Shown: positions 24,378 through 33,329 of the stretch, piece after piece
Position numbering within the stretch: position 1 is the first letter of the stretch
How the letters are laid out: every line of letters starts with the position of its first letter
From: Shewanella surugensis
GTDB taxonomy: Bacteria > Pseudomonadota > Gammaproteobacteria > Enterobacterales > Shewanellaceae
Assembly (NCBI RefSeq): GCF_023284005.1
Contig: NZ_JAKIKS010000062.1
Span: 1-33,329 of the forward strand
Length of the DNA stretch: 33,329 nt
Direction: 5' to 3'
Program-made: the position numbers and the translations under genes
Notes under the pieces: model-generated
What the model was told of the DNA's origin: nothing
The model's database searches: none
The model's input: the letters and a program-made list of their open reading frames with translations, nothing else

Positions 24378-27233
24378 ATGACCACGCTTGAACAAGGTAA
24401 CAAGTTGTTCTCTCAACTTCTTTTACAAACTGCTGAGACTGCTTGGCAGCGATTTTCCACGTTTTGCCCAAATGCTATTTTAACATTAGATGATATTCAG
24501 CAAGAAGAGTTACGTCGTATCATGGGGTTGAGTGATTTCATCGCGGAGCAAATTTGCCGTCATCCTGATTGGTTATCTGACTTATTTAATGGTGGGCTGA
24601 GTGCATTAGATAGAAATCAATTTGCCAATGAGCTGCAGGCATTACTCATTAATGTGGAGGATGAGGAAAGCTTTAAAAGCATTTTAAGGGCATACCGAAA
24701 TAGACAAATGGTCTGCATCGCTTGGCGTGATTTCTTAGGTTATTGTGAACTGGAAGCCTCTCTAGTTGATTTGTCAGTGCTTGCTGAAGTACTGGTTATT
24801 GCGGGTAGAAATTGGTTATATCAAAAAATGTGTTTGCAATATGGTACGCCATGTGATGAAGAGGGGAAGCCCCAATCCTTATTAATTTTAGGGATGGGGA
24901 AATTGGGCGGGAAAGAGCTTAACTTCTCCTCCGATATTGATTTAATTTTTACTTTTCCTGAACATGGTGAGACAAAGGGCGGGCGTCGATCACTTGAAAA
25001 TCAAGAATTTTTTATTCGTTTAGGTCAGCGCTTAATTCAAGCTTTGCACCAAGTGACCTGTGATGGCTTTGTTTATCGAGTGGATTTACGTTTGCGGCCA
25101 TACGGTGAAAGTGGTCCGTTGGTGGTGAGTTTTTCGGGCCTTGAGGATTATTACCAAGAGCAAGGTCGAGATTGGGAACGTTATGCCATGGTAAAGGCAA
25201 GGCCATTAGGCCCTGAAGATGAGCATACTCTAACCTTACAAAGCATGTTAAGACCTTTCGTTTATCGACGTTATATTGATTTTTCGGCTATCGATGCCCT
25301 GCGACGAATGAAGCAATTAATTACTCAAGAGGTTCGCCGACGTTCACTGAAAAATAATATTAAACTAGGTGCAGGAGGGATCCGAGAAGTTGAGTTCGTG
25401 GTGCAAAGCTTTCAGTTAATCCGAGGAGGCCGTGAGCCGACATTAAGGCAGCAAAGTTTATTTTCAGCCATTGATAATTTATATCAACTCGGAGTATTGG
25501 AATATTTAGCCGTCGATGAGCTGAAAAAAAACTATGTGTTATTACGTCGAGTCGAAAATTTATTACAAGCCATTAATGATGAACAAACCCAAACTTTACC
25601 GGATGATGAGCTTAATTGGCAACGTCTTTGTTATGGTATGGGTATTAGTACGCCTGACAAATTAAAAATGCAGATAGATGTGGCAATGAAAAAAGTGCAT
25701 GCCCATTTTATTGACACTGTGGGGGGCAAGGGGCAAGACGAGATGGATCAGAGTTGGACCCAGCAACTCTGGCATACTTATACGCAAGATCATGCGCAAG
25801 TATTACTCGATGAACAACATATTGATAATGCTGATTTCTGGCCTATTTTACAAGAGTGGCGCCAAGCTATTGCGAATCGGACTATAGGCAGTCGTGGGCG
25901 TGAAACGCTTGATAAGTTAATGCCTAGATTATTTGTAGAGTTTTTCATACAAACAATCCCCTCTACAGCACTTGAAGCGGTATCTAAAGTGTTGAATCAA
26001 ATTTTAACCCGTACGACTTATTTAGAATTATTGTATGAAAACCCAGGGGCACGTCAGCAGCTGGTGAGATTATGTTGTGCCAGTCCTTGGATTGCCGAGC
26101 AATTAGCTAACTTCCCTATGTTACTTGATGAGCTTATTGATCCTACCCAGCTATACCACATAACGTCCTTAAGTGATTATGCCAGTGAATTGCGCCAATA
26201 TTTACTTAGGGTGCCTGAAGATGATTTAGAGCAACAAATGGAAGCACTCAGGCAGTTTAAGTTAACCCAGCAATTGAAAGTCGCTGCCGCAGATGTGACG
26301 GGGATTTTACCTGTGATGGTAGTGAGCGATCATTTGACCTTATTAGCGGAAGCGATAACAGAGCAAGTGGTGATCCAAGCTTGGGCAGAAATTAAAGCCC
26401 GTCATGGCGTGCCGCCCAATTTAGCTCACAATGAGATGGGGTTTGCGATTGTGGGTTATGGTAAAGCGGGGGGCGTGGAGCTTGGCTATGGTTCCGATTT
26501 AGACTTGGTTTTTTTACATAACAGTCAGGGACAGGCTCAAACCAATGGCGGTAAGCCCATCGATGTTGGTCGTTTTTACCTCAAACTTGCCCAACGGATT
26601 TTGCACTTATTTTCTACCCGTACCTTATCGGGAGAATTATATGAAGTCGATATGCGATTAAGGCCCTCTGGTGCTTCAGGATTATTGGTTAGTGAAATAG
26701 AAAGTTTTGGTCAATATCAAAAAGAGGAAGCGCATACATGGGAGCATCAAGCATTAGTTAGGGCTCGTTGTTTATTTGGTGATAATGAGTTGTCTAGCCG
26801 TTTTAGCGAGTTACGCAGTGATGTGGTGAGGTTAAAAAGAGAGCCTGTGCAGTTAGCCACGGATGTCAAGGTGATGCGAAAAAAAATGTGCGATCATTTA
26901 CTGAAAGTCACCCCGCAATATTTTGACTTAAAGCAAAGTTGTGGGGGGATGGTCGATATTGAATTTATTGCCCAATATTTAGTGCTAGCTCACGCTCATG
27001 AGTATAAAGAATTAGCGAGTTGGTCTGATAATATTCGTATTTTCAGTGCATTAGCTGATTTGGATTTAATTTGTGTGAACCAAGCTGATTATTTAACTCA
27101 AGCCTATTGTTATTTGAGGGATGAGAATCATCGTTTAACCTTACAAAGACTGCCGAGTATATTACCTTATGAGAGAGTGGAGCCTAGTGTGCACAATGTG
27201 AGAGCGATTTATCATGAAATGCTGGGTGAATAA
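24378..27233 (+). CDS. glnE: Bifunctional glutamine synthetase adenylyltransferase / adenylyl-removase
   Basis: About 951 residues, as in E. coli GlnE (946). Two nucleotidyltransferase domains are visible: GMGKLGGKELNFSSDIDLIF near residue 180 (adenylyl-removing half) and GYGKAGGVELGYGSDLDLVF near 700 (adenylylating half); the DID and DLD pairs bind the metals. The enzyme adds or removes AMP on glutamine synthetase in response to nitrogen state through PII. I start it at 24378, where AGGGG lies four bases upstream; a further ATG at 24348 lies inside the operator. It runs convergent to the permease gene with a 12-base gap and no visible terminator. Confidence 0.95.
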   Translation: MTTLEQGNKLFSQLLLQTAETAWQRFSTFCPNAILTLDDIQQEELRRIMGLSDFIAEQICRHPDWLSDLFNGGLSALDRNQFANELQALLINVEDEESFKSILRAYRNRQMVCIAWRDFLGYCELEASLVDLSVLAEVLVIAGRNWLYQKMCLQYGTPCDEEGKPQSLLILGMGKLGGKELNFSSDIDLIFTFPEHGETKGGRRSLENQEFFIRLGQRLIQALHQVTCDGFVYRVDLRLRPYGESGPLVVSFSGLEDYYQEQGRDWERYAMVKARPLGPEDEHTLTLQSMLRPFVYRRYIDFSAIDALRRMKQLITQEVRRRSLKNNIKLGAGGIREVEFVVQSFQLIRGGREPTLRQQSLFSAIDNLYQLGVLEYLAVDELKKNYVLLRRVENLLQAINDEQTQTLPDDELNWQRLCYGMGISTPDKLKMQIDVAMKKVHAHFIDTVGGKGQDEMDQSWTQQLWHTYTQDHAQVLLDEQHIDNADFWPILQEWRQAIANRTIGSRGRETLDKLMPRLFVEFFIQTIPSTALEAVSKVLNQILTRTTYLELLYENPGARQQLVRLCCASPWIAEQLANFPMLLDELIDPTQLYHITSLSDYASELRQYLLRVPEDDLEQQMEALRQFKLTQQLKVAAADVTGILPVMVVSDHLTLLAEAITEQVVIQAWAEIKARHGVPPNLAHNEMGFAIVGYGKAGGVELGYGSDLDLVFLHNSQGQAQTNGGKPIDVGRFYLKLAQRILHLFSTRTLSGELYEVDMRLRPSGASGLLVSEIESFGQYQKEEAHTWEHQALVRARCLFGDNELSSRFSELRSDVVRLKREPVQLATDVKVMRKKMCDHLLKVTPQYFDLKQSCGGMVDIEFIAQYLVLAHAHEYKELASWSDNIRIFSALADLDLICVNQADYLTQAYCYLRDENHRLTLQRLPSILPYERVEPSVHNVRAIYHEMLGE

Positions 27234-27245
27234 ATTGACAACGCG

Positions 27246-28037
27246 CTAAGACTTGCTTGGTGACACAAGAATAAGGCCACTGGTATTAATGAGTCGGCGT
27301 GTTGTCAATAACAGGGCTGTGGTGACTGAAATGATGATCATCACAAAAATAGCCATCAAAATAACCAATTGATACTTAATGGCGATAATAGGATCGGCTC
27401 CCGCTAATATTTGTCCTGTCATCATACCAGGTAGGGTGACCAATCCTGTGGTACTCATTGATGCCAGTATGGGAGCCATGGATTGCTGTATGGCGGCTTG
27501 TATAAAAGGAAAGGCGGCTTGTTTGGGAGTCGCGCCTAACGCGAGCATACCTTCATACTCCATTTTTCTATCGTTAAATGAGCTAAAAAGTCGCTGAAGT
27601 GCGACAATATTGCCACTTAAACTATTGCCTAACAGCATACCGGCCAGTGGGATTAAATATTGGGCGCTGTATACAGGTTGGGGTGAGAGTAAGCCTGCGA
27701 GGATGATAAATAATAGCGGTATGAGACCAACCATCAAGCCTGTTAATACTGGCAAGAATAACGGTTTTTTAGGTAAATGGCTTTTACCTATAATGGAGCT
27801 TGTGCCAATGAGAGCCATTAAAGCTAACCACAGAAAATTAATCCACAAGCTGTTGAGTGTAAATAAATACTGCAGGTATATCCCGACGAGAATGAGTTGT
27901 AATGTCATTCTTGCGGACGAGATGACAATCTCTTTCGCCAACGCCAGCTTAAGATAGTAATTGATCCCTATAGGAAGCAGCAGAATAAGGCTGAAAAACG
28001 CGAGTTCAGCCCAGCTGATTTCGATAATAGATTGCAT
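27246..28037 (-). CDS. fetB: UPF0014 ABC-transporter permease, FetB (YbbM) type
   Basis: A 263-residue inner-membrane protein with seven or so helices and the family signature LPGMMTGQILAGADPIIAIKYQLVIL near 205-230, plus ALGATPKQAAFPFIQAAIQQSMAP. In E. coli FetB works with the ATPase FetA to export iron and protect from oxidative stress. No fetA-like ATPase gene is adjacent in this window, so its partner must be elsewhere or it was lost; assignment rests on the permease alone. Confidence 0.85.
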   Translation of the reverse strand: MQSIIEISWAELAFFSLILLLPIGINYYLKLALAKEIVISSARMTLQLILVGIYLQYLFTLNSLWINFLWLALMALIGTSSIIGKSHLPKKPLFLPVLTGLMVGLIPLLFIILAGLLSPQPVYSAQYLIPLAGMLLGNSLSGNIVALQRLFSSFNDRKMEYEGMLALGATPKQAAFPFIQAAIQQSMAPILASMSTTGLVTLPGMMTGQILAGADPIIAIKYQLVILMAIFVMIIISVTTALLLTTRRLINTSGLILVSPSKS

Positions 28038-28213
28038 AAGTCAGCCTTGCGGTGAAAATGATTGCGGGAATATGCTGAGTATACTGCTTAAGGGGTAAAA
28101 AGAGATTGAAATAGTATTATTGCTTGCTTTGTCGCAGAGGTGAAGCGCAAACTGAGATAAACCTTATAGACATTCTCACCTCTATATCCCTCATGCATTG
28201 ATAAGGAGTCGCT

Positions 28214-28492
28214 ATGAAAAATGAAATTGATGTACATCAAGCCTTAGCCGTAGTGAATAAAATTACTCAATATGGCGTTAAAAAGGAGGGCGTTTATCAT
28301 TATGAAGGGTTATGTGTCGAATCGGATGTCGATGGCTATACCGTTTGGTTGACCGATGCGCGAACAAGTTTAACGTTATTTTTTCATAATAAATATGAAT
28401 TTGATTATCCAGACAAAACGGCGTTAGACAGCTTTATGTATCGCTATTGGGCTATTTATAATATGCAAGCCGAATCGAGTAGTAAAGAATGA
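28214..28492 (+). CDS. DUF3081 family protein
   Basis: A 92-residue acidic protein that matches DUF3081 from memory: MKNEIDVHQALAVVNKI, a central DVDGYTVWLTD, and LFFHNKYEFDY. The family is small, found in Shewanella and Vibrio, and has no known function. AAGGAG lies six bases before the ATG. It is separate from the genes on both sides. Confidence 0.75.
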   Translation: MKNEIDVHQALAVVNKITQYGVKKEGVYHYEGLCVESDVDGYTVWLTDARTSLTLFFHNKYEFDYPDKTALDSFMYRYWAIYNMQAESSSKE

Positions 28493-28551
28493 GTGTTGAC
28501 GCTGCTAGGAATCGACCGTGTACTGAATAGAGTTTAAAAAAGGGGCGGAAT

Positions 28552-29175
28552 TTGTTACCAAAAAGGATAGTGGCACTAGGATCGAGCTCTATTTACGGTC
28601 GAGGTGATGACGAATGGGGCGGTTTTATTCATCGGTTACGTTTATGGTATGAAAGTTTAAATACTAGGTTCTTCGTTTATTCATTGGGTATTTTTGGAGA
28701 GGGGACGGATCGCTTAATTCAGCGAGTCGCAGTTGAGTCGGCACCAAGGCGGCCTGAGTTGATCATTCTATACCCAGGGTTTAATGATATTCGTCGTGAG
28801 GGAAGTATGGATGCAAAAAATGTCGTCTCTCTTGAGGTTTTCATGAGTTCAATGGAAAAGTTGATTGATGAGGCACAATCTTTATCACCCGTTTTAATGT
28901 TAACGGGTGTTCCATTCATAGAGAGCAAAACAATGCCTTACCTTCAATCAAATAGTTATTATTTATCCTCTGATGCAGAGTATTATAGCCAAGGGTTACG
29001 GGACGTTTGTGCAAAGAAAGGGGCGATGTTGTTGGATTTCTTTCAATTGTGGGAAACTGTTCCTTTAGAGGAGGTATTGCACTCTGACGGGTTACATTGT
29101 AATGCTTTAGGGCATAAATTATTGTTTGAGCAGTTAAAAAGATTTATTTTAGAACAATATACATTACAGGCTTAA
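28552..29175 (+). CDS. SGNH/GDSL-family hydrolase
   Basis: A 207-residue protein with the SGNH blocks: IVALGSSSIYG (block I, S12 as probable nucleophile where GDS is usual), a glycine in block II (SLGIFGEGTDRL), PGFNDIR (block III, N) and SDGLHCNALGH (block V, D and H). It should be an esterase or lipase-like hydrolase; no signal peptide is seen, so cytoplasmic. The start is a TTG at 28552 with AGGGG at 28541-28545. It lies at the edge of the accessory region, just before a decayed IS30. Confidence 0.85.
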   Translation: MLPKRIVALGSSSIYGRGDDEWGGFIHRLRLWYESLNTRFFVYSLGIFGEGTDRLIQRVAVESAPRRPELIILYPGFNDIRREGSMDAKNVVSLEVFMSSMEKLIDEAQSLSPVLMLTGVPFIESKTMPYLQSNSYYLSSDAEYYSQGLRDVCAKKGAMLLDFFQLWETVPLEEVLHSDGLHCNALGHKLLFEQLKRFILEQYTLQA

Positions 29176-29180
29176 CCCTA

Positions 29181-30164
29181 AATTCATATAATTAAGTGCG
29201 ACACTCATGGATAATTAGGTGAGGAGAAGAGAAGAGAAGCCAACTGCTGGTAGTGGTATGCTTTTCATCGCCAAAATCAAAGCAGTATTACCATGAGCTA
29301 CCAACAGTTGACCGAAGATAAAAGATATCAAATTTCAGCATTGCTTACACAAGGATATTCCAAAGCTGCCATCGCACGAGCATTACGTGTCCACCCAGCA
29401 ACTATTGGGCGGGGTTAATCAGAAATAGTACGGAAAAAGGTTATCACCCTGAGCAAGTTCAACAAATCGCGGCAGGCAGAATCAGCAACGAAATACACCG
29501 TAAGACAAGAAGCTGTGATGTTTACAGGGTTGATGCTTGAGCAGCAATGGAGTCCTGAACAAATTAGCAATATTGGCAAGCTGATACATCTACCTGTCTT
29601 ACATGAGTGGATTTATCGGTATGTTGCTCAAGATAAAGCCAACGGTGGGGAGCTTTATAAGCACCTTGGATAAGGGCATAAGCGATATCGTAAAGGAAAG
29701 CATAAAAAACGCCGTAGCCCTATTTTAAATGCGGTATCGATTGATGAACGCCCAGAAATAGTAGACACGCGAGAGCGGTTAGGAGACTGGGAAGCCGATA
29801 CTGTGATAGGAAAATAAGGCTCAGGCCTCTTTGTCACATTAGCTGAGCGTAACAGTCACTTTTATTTAGTGAAACGCGTTGATAGTAAGCATGCAGCAGT
29901 CGCAAGAGCACTAGAAGCAGATGCATACTTTGCTCATCTGCACTCATCTTATGAGCGTGGATTAAATGAAAACTTTAATGGGCTACTGAGGCAGTATTTC
30001 CCAAAGGAATGGATTTAAGTCAAGTTAAGGAGGGATAAGTTCAGAAAAATCAAGAGGTAAAGAGCTTAAGGTCAAGAAAGTGTCTTAGTTATAATCAGCC
30101 TAAAGTAGTATTTAAAAAGCTACGTCAGGTGGCATAAGCGAGTGTTGCACTTGCGAGTTGAATT
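29181..30164 (+). mobile_element. IS30-family element, degenerate
   Basis: The ends are imperfect inverted repeats: left AATTCATATAATTAAGTGCG (29181-29200, continuing ACACTCAT) and right, on the minus strand from 30164, GAATTCAACTCGCAAGTGCA. The 28-base pair differs at several positions and no target duplication is evident. Inside is a broken transposase gene. The element is about 980 bp, near the usual IS30 size of about 1.1 kb, minus an internal deletion. Confidence 0.8.
29293..30137 (+). pseudogene. IS30-family transposase, multiply broken
   Basis: Pieces in several frames show an IS30 transposase: the start (MSYQQLTEDKRYQISALLTQ, with helix-turn-helix ARALRVHPATIGR), then WSPEQISN, LHEWIYRYVAQDKANGGELYKHL, KKRRSPILNAVSIDERPEIVD, ERLGDWEADTVIGK (first catalytic D) and HSSYERGLNENFNGLLRQYFPK (catalytic E). 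Stops interrupt after KHL (29671), after VIGK and after PKEWI, and the middle of the catalytic domain between ALEAD and AYFAHLHSS is deleted. The C-terminal RKCLSYNQPKVVFKKLRQVA ends at 30137. Confidence 0.85.
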
Positions 30165-30225
30165 CGCCATTTAGTTTAAAAAATAATGATATTTTTTTCA
30201 GAAAATTAATTAGGAGTTCAGTGCT

Positions 30226-31104
30226 GTGAACAGATTAATACTAAAACTCCCCTTTTGTACTAGTCTTGCATTGTTCTTATTCGCTGCTAACTCAATCCTT
30301 TGTCGGATGGCGCTGGGGACAAATGCTATTGATGCTGCAAGTTTTACGATTATTCGGTTGTTATCTGGCATCATCGTTTTAGTAGTGCTTTTGAAAATAA
30401 AAAAAAACGATAGTTTGTCGCCGTCAAAAGGGAGTTGGAAAGCATCCGCTATGCTATTCCTCTACGCGATAACATTCTCATTTTCTTATATTTCTTTAGA
30501 AGCAGGTACAGGTGCTTTGATTCTGTTTGGGGCGGTCCAGATCACAATGATTCTTACCAACATGATATCAGGACACAAACTTCATTACTCTGAATGGATA
30601 GGTATCTTTACCGCGTTTATTGGGTTTATATACTTGGTTCTACCGAGTTTAACAACCCCCTCTTTAATGGGGTTTATACTAATGACTGTAGCTGGTATTG
30701 CATGGGGGACGTATACAATTTTAGGCCGAGGCTCACAACACCCTTTAAGTGATACTACATACAATTTCCTCCGCACACTACCTTTTATTATGATTTTATT
30801 AGCAGTGACAATTCAGCAGGCTAATTTGTCTCATGTAGGTGTTTTGCTGGCAGTCTTGTCTGGAGGCATAGCCTCTGGTCTTGGATATACGGTTTGGTAC
30901 ATTGCTCTCAGGGGGCTTTCGACGACACAAGCGGCAGTTGTTCAATTACTTGTACCTGTAATAGCGGCCATTGGTGGTGTGCTATTTACAAATGAAATGA
31001 TTTCATTACGACTCGTATTATCATCATTGATGATTCTAGGAGGAATTATGGTAGTATTATTAGGAAAGTCGTTGGTTAGTCAATTGACATCAAATAGCTC
31101 ATAA
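30226..31104 (+). CDS. EamA/DMT-superfamily transporter
   Basis: A 292-residue protein with about ten membrane helices in two similar halves, each an EamA domain (LLSGIIVLVVLLKIKKN in the first, AAIGGVLFTNEMISLRLVLSS in the second). Members export amino acids, drugs or other metabolites; substrate unknown. The start is GTG at 30226 with AGGAG nine bases upstream. The gene lies between the IS30 remnant and the DUF2182/DUF1326 pair. No terminator is clear after it. Confidence 0.85.
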   Translation: MNRLILKLPFCTSLALFLFAANSILCRMALGTNAIDAASFTIIRLLSGIIVLVVLLKIKKNDSLSPSKGSWKASAMLFLYAITFSFSYISLEAGTGALILFGAVQITMILTNMISGHKLHYSEWIGIFTAFIGFIYLVLPSLTTPSLMGFILMTVAGIAWGTYTILGRGSQHPLSDTTYNFLRTLPFIMILLAVTIQQANLSHVGVLLAVLSGGIASGLGYTVWYIALRGLSTTQAAVVQLLVPVIAAIGGVLFTNEMISLRLVLSSLMILGGIMVVLLGKSLVSQLTSNSS

Positions 31105-31260
31105 AAATTATTATATTTTATATAGATATGAGTTTCTAGTTTTTTGACATTAACTATTACACTTACTGTCTACTCCAGATATTAATCGTGACTTTCTTAC
31201 CTACTTTATACACTATAGAAAAATGACTCTATTCCCCAAAGGGCGTTAACGGATTACTAA

Positions 31261-32070
31261 TTACCAACTTGAAAAGTTGAATGACACAATCCCTATAGCT
31301 ATGATTATTAAAACTAATCCAAGGGGGCGACTAAGTTTCCCCCCCCAGGGGGCATTCTTTTCGATTGCCATTACAAAAGCCAATAACAGCATCCAACCAA
31401 GGCTTGCCGTGCTGACAGCAAACATGAGCAACATCAATGCCCAACAACAACCAACACAAAATATACCATGTTGCCAGCCTATGTTAAAAGCCTCGAACAG
31501 CTCTCTCTTTCCGTGCCAGTGACTAAATATGAACCCGAGAGGAGTTCTACACATTTCTAGGCAAGCGTATTTTAACTTAGAGAATTGAAAAGCCCCCGCC
31601 AATAAAAAAAGTCCAGCACTCCAGGCCCAAACTTGTTGCAATGAGTTATTAGCCAAAATTTGTTCAATGGTCCATATGAGTCCTAACGCTGCGAAACCAA
31701 AGGCTAACCATGACAAAAGGTAACCAGCTAATAGTAAAACAACTAAGAAACGTGCTTCTATCCGAGGTGAAACCATACGACAAAACAGGTTTATCAAGGG
31801 AACCGTTGTCGGTAGCATCATGGCTATGGTCATCAAAAGCCACCCGATCAAGAAGGTAATGGAAGAAAACCATGCCGACACATGTGCATGGTGGGCATGT
31901 CCACCTTCTTCAGGGTGACGGTGAAACATCGAACCGTACTGCGACTGTTCCAGCCACCACAATACAATCCAGGCTAATATAACAATACTAGCTAACACTA
32001 CTTTTATAAGGTTGCTTGATGGGCGAATATTGATTCCGTTGGGTGTATCTATTTTGCTAGAGTTATTCAC
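31261..32070 (-). CDS. DUF2182 integral membrane protein
   Basis: A 269-residue protein with about seven membrane helices. Family hallmarks are MMLPTTVPLINLF and GWQHGIFCVGCCWALMLLMF. A histidine-rich loop HRHPEEGGHAHHAHVSAWF near 50-66 precedes the second helix. DUF2182 proteins are annotated as predicted metal-binding membrane proteins; function unproved. It overlaps the upstream DUF1326 gene by eight bases, so the two are translated together. Confidence 0.85.
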   Translation of the reverse strand: MNNSSKIDTPNGINIRPSSNLIKVVLASIVILAWIVLWWLEQSQYGSMFHRHPEEGGHAHHAHVSAWFSSITFLIGWLLMTIAMMLPTTVPLINLFCRMVSPRIEARFLVVLLLAGYLLSWLAFGFAALGLIWTIEQILANNSLQQVWAWSAGLFLLAGAFQFSKLKYACLEMCRTPLGFIFSHWHGKRELFEAFNIGWQHGIFCVGCCWALMLLMFAVSTASLGWMLLLAFVMAIEKNAPWGGKLSRPLGLVLIIIAIGIVSFNFSSW

Positions 32071-32674
32071 TTAAGTGCTCGAATAAAAAGTCACTTTGAA
32101 TAGCGTTAAAACCTTCAATATCAAGGTCAATATTGAGCGGTTCGCTCTTGATTACAAATTTACTTGCCTTGCCCACATAAGCCGGTGCTCCAGGTACCGT
32201 AGAGAAAATGGTATTAGTAAGTGTGGTGATCTCTCCCGTGGCACTGCGATATGCCTCGAGTTCAGCATAAGCGACGTCCCCAATCTTTAATGTACCCTTA
32301 CCCTCTTTAGCGTTAAAGATGATAGGTACTCGTTCTACTGAAGTTACGTCACCTACTAATTGAATAAGATCCTTTACTGGCCCTCCTTTTGTGCCAGAAT
32401 AAACGGCTTGAATCGCTGCTGCCTGCTCATCGTTTGCATTTTCATCAATAAACATAGTGACCCGCCAGTTACCATCAAGCACATTACCAGGGATAAAAAC
32501 AGCTAAGCCAATTGTAAGCCCTTTTACATCTACTCCATCTATGTTTCCTTGTTCAAAATTCCAAGCCATGGCGGACTTACAATCGACAAAGTCGGGATCT
32601 TCTCCCACCCAACATGGGCATAGAACTTTACAGGTACAAACCTCAAGTAGACTACCTTGTATATGATACGACAT
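32063..32674 (-). CDS. DUF1326 cysteine-cluster protein
   Basis: A 203-residue protein with an N-terminal cysteine cluster EVCTCKVLCPCW (C13, C15, C19, C21) and C32 soon after, followed by a beta-rich domain with YSGTKGGP. No signal peptide. DUF1326 is often encoded with DUF2182, and the cysteines suggest metal or thiol chemistry. It is the first gene of the pair. The downstream partner's histidine-rich loop fits a joint metal role, which is inference. Confidence 0.85.
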   Translation of the reverse strand: MSYHIQGSLLEVCTCKVLCPCWVGEDPDFVDCKSAMAWNFEQGNIDGVDVKGLTIGLAVFIPGNVLDGNWRVTMFIDENANDEQAAAIQAVYSGTKGGPVKDLIQLVGDVTSVERVPIIFNAKEGKGTLKIGDVAYAELEAYRSATGEITTLTNTIFSTVPGAPAYVGKASKFVIKSEPLNIDLDIEGFNAIQSDFLFEHLSE

Positions 32675-32768
32675 AGTTCCTTCTCCAATATTTAGTTGCC
32701 GTAAACAGCTCTTATTTGAAAATTATAGCCGAGATGTTTTTTCTTGCAAAAAGCAAGATAAAGAAAAT

Positions 32769-33030
32769 ATAGACAGCCAGTGCGCCGAGATAAAAACGGG
32801 TCAGTCAGGTGGGGTGCAAAATTTAAGCTATCATTTGGATAAATTTGGGGACTTAGAGTACCGCTACGATAACTTAAACGGCATCGATGAAAGCTTTGCT
32901 TATGATGTCTACATCGACTAACGGATATTACCTTAAGTAACGGAGGTGGGACGCAGCGCTATGCGGTTCGTTACGATGAGCTGGGTAATATTATTAGTAA
33001 AACCGATGTCGGAACCGTAACCGTTCACCA
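32769..33030 (+). pseudogene. Rhs/YD-repeat protein fragment, frameshifted
   Basis: One frame reads SGGVQNLSYHLDKFGDLEYR and YDNLNGIDESFAYDVY, then stops at 32920; the next frame continues LTDITLSNGGGTQRYAVRYD and ELGNIISKTDVGT. These are typical YD repeats from the end of the Rhs core (compare YDALGNI). Both ends are cut, so this is a leftover of a large Rhs gene, broken by a small deletion and probably by the neighbouring IS. Confidence 0.8.
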
Positions 33031-33054
33031 GCCCCTATTGACAATAAATACCGC

Positions 33055-33069
33055 GATCTTATTAAGATC
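33055..33069. repeat. Perfect palindrome GATCTTATTAAGATC before the right-hand transposase
   Basis: A 15-bp palindrome (7+1+7) in the short leader between the Rhs remnant and the transposase start. It may belong to the end of the IS; no terminal repeat can be confirmed because the other end is outside the window. Confidence 0.5.
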
Positions 33070-33114
33070 ACAATGACCACTTGAACGATCGTTTTTTGGT
33101 GTCATCATGCTGAC

Positions 33115-33329
33115 ATGAAAAAGAAAAAACAATTCGAGCAAGAGCCCCCTTCGATTGATAATATCAGCGAAGCCAACCTGTTTATCCGTGAGCTTTGGCA
33201 AAAGCTACGTGAATATGTAGACAGGCTTACACTCAGTTCTTGCAATTCATCTAAATCACCATCCTCAGACTCCCCAGCGGATAAGGCTGAGCGAAAAAAG
33301 CTCAAACGCCTCGTAGTGGAAATAAGGTT
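33115..33329 (+). CDS. IS66-family transposase TnpC-like, N-terminal part (runs off the window)
   Basis: 71 codons are visible, starting MKKKKQFEQEPPSIDNISEAN and continuing to LWQKLREYVDRL and SCNSSKSPSSDSPADKAERKK. The N-SSKSPSSD motif after a leucine-rich helix is the standard N-terminal mark of IS66 TnpC proteins. No tnpA or tnpB precedes it, so it may belong to the single-gene ISBst12-like group. The frame is open to the edge. Confidence 0.8.
   Translation, partial: MKKKKQFEQEPPSIDNISEANLFIRELWQKLREYVDRLTLSSCNSSKSPSSDSPADKAERKKLKRLVVEIR

Noticed and set aside
29213..29240. Purine-rich GAGGAGAAGAGAAGAG stretch as a regulatory repeat
   Set aside because: It lies inside the degenerate IS30 end region and looks like simple low-complexity drift.

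Overview
The window looks like a chromosomal segment of a marine gammaproteobacterium, most likely a Shewanella. The evidence is the AT-leaning codon use, the set of proteins (short RHH-less PutA, YgiM-type SH3 protein, DUF47-Pit pair, CYTH protein, YjfI/PspA/YjfK cluster, GlnE, FetB-like permease, DUF3081 protein), and gene neighbourhoods that I recall from Shewanella genomes. No rRNA or tRNA gene was seen. The two edges are IS66-type transposase genes, and IS30 and Rhs remnants lie near the right end, so an ordinary core block is bordered by accessory DNA.

Layout. 1-224: end of an IS66-family element. 495-1028: GNAT acetyltransferase whose stop codon lies in an 8-bp tandem repeat. 1442-3755: an FNR-like site and two NrdR boxes, then overlapping nrdG and nrdD (oxygen-independent ribonucleotide reductase). 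3756-4310: thpR. 4417-5124: broken M14 carboxypeptidase gene. 5280-7274: copper-type TonB receptor (OprC/NosA). 7866-9698: secreted M28 aminopeptidase with two PPC domains, preceded by a 590-bp leader/intergenic region with possible RNA structure. 9774-12971: putA. 13211-13786: SH3/anchor protein. 13951-15924: DUF47-pit phosphate uptake operon with a three-repeat Pho box. 16156-17217: CYTH protein. 17287-17957: potassium-channel-like gene split by an internal deletion.

18072-24090 (minus strand) is the most interesting block. Its genes encode, in transcription order, a lipoprotein, a double-DUF350 membrane protein, a membrane-anchored spermidine-synthase-like protein, then YjfI (DUF2170), a PspA/IM30 protein, YjfK (DUF2491/DUF4178-like) and a small protein that reads as two tandem ribbon-helix-helix units. 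This resembles the E. coli yjfIJKL cluster, with a spermidine-synthase-like enzyme in place of the glutathionylspermidine-synthase-like YjfC. Three copies of the palindrome GACATA-W-TATGTC occur here: two flank a good promoter in front of yjfI and one lies just in front of glnE. That suggests one unknown repressor controls a PspA-type envelope system and glnE, and the ribbon-helix-helix protein is a candidate.

24378-28492 returns to core genes (glnE, fetB-like permease, DUF3081 protein). 28552-33329 is accessory: SGNH hydrolase, degenerate IS30 element, EamA transporter, DUF1326/DUF2182 pair, a frameshifted Rhs fragment and the start of a second IS66-type transposase.
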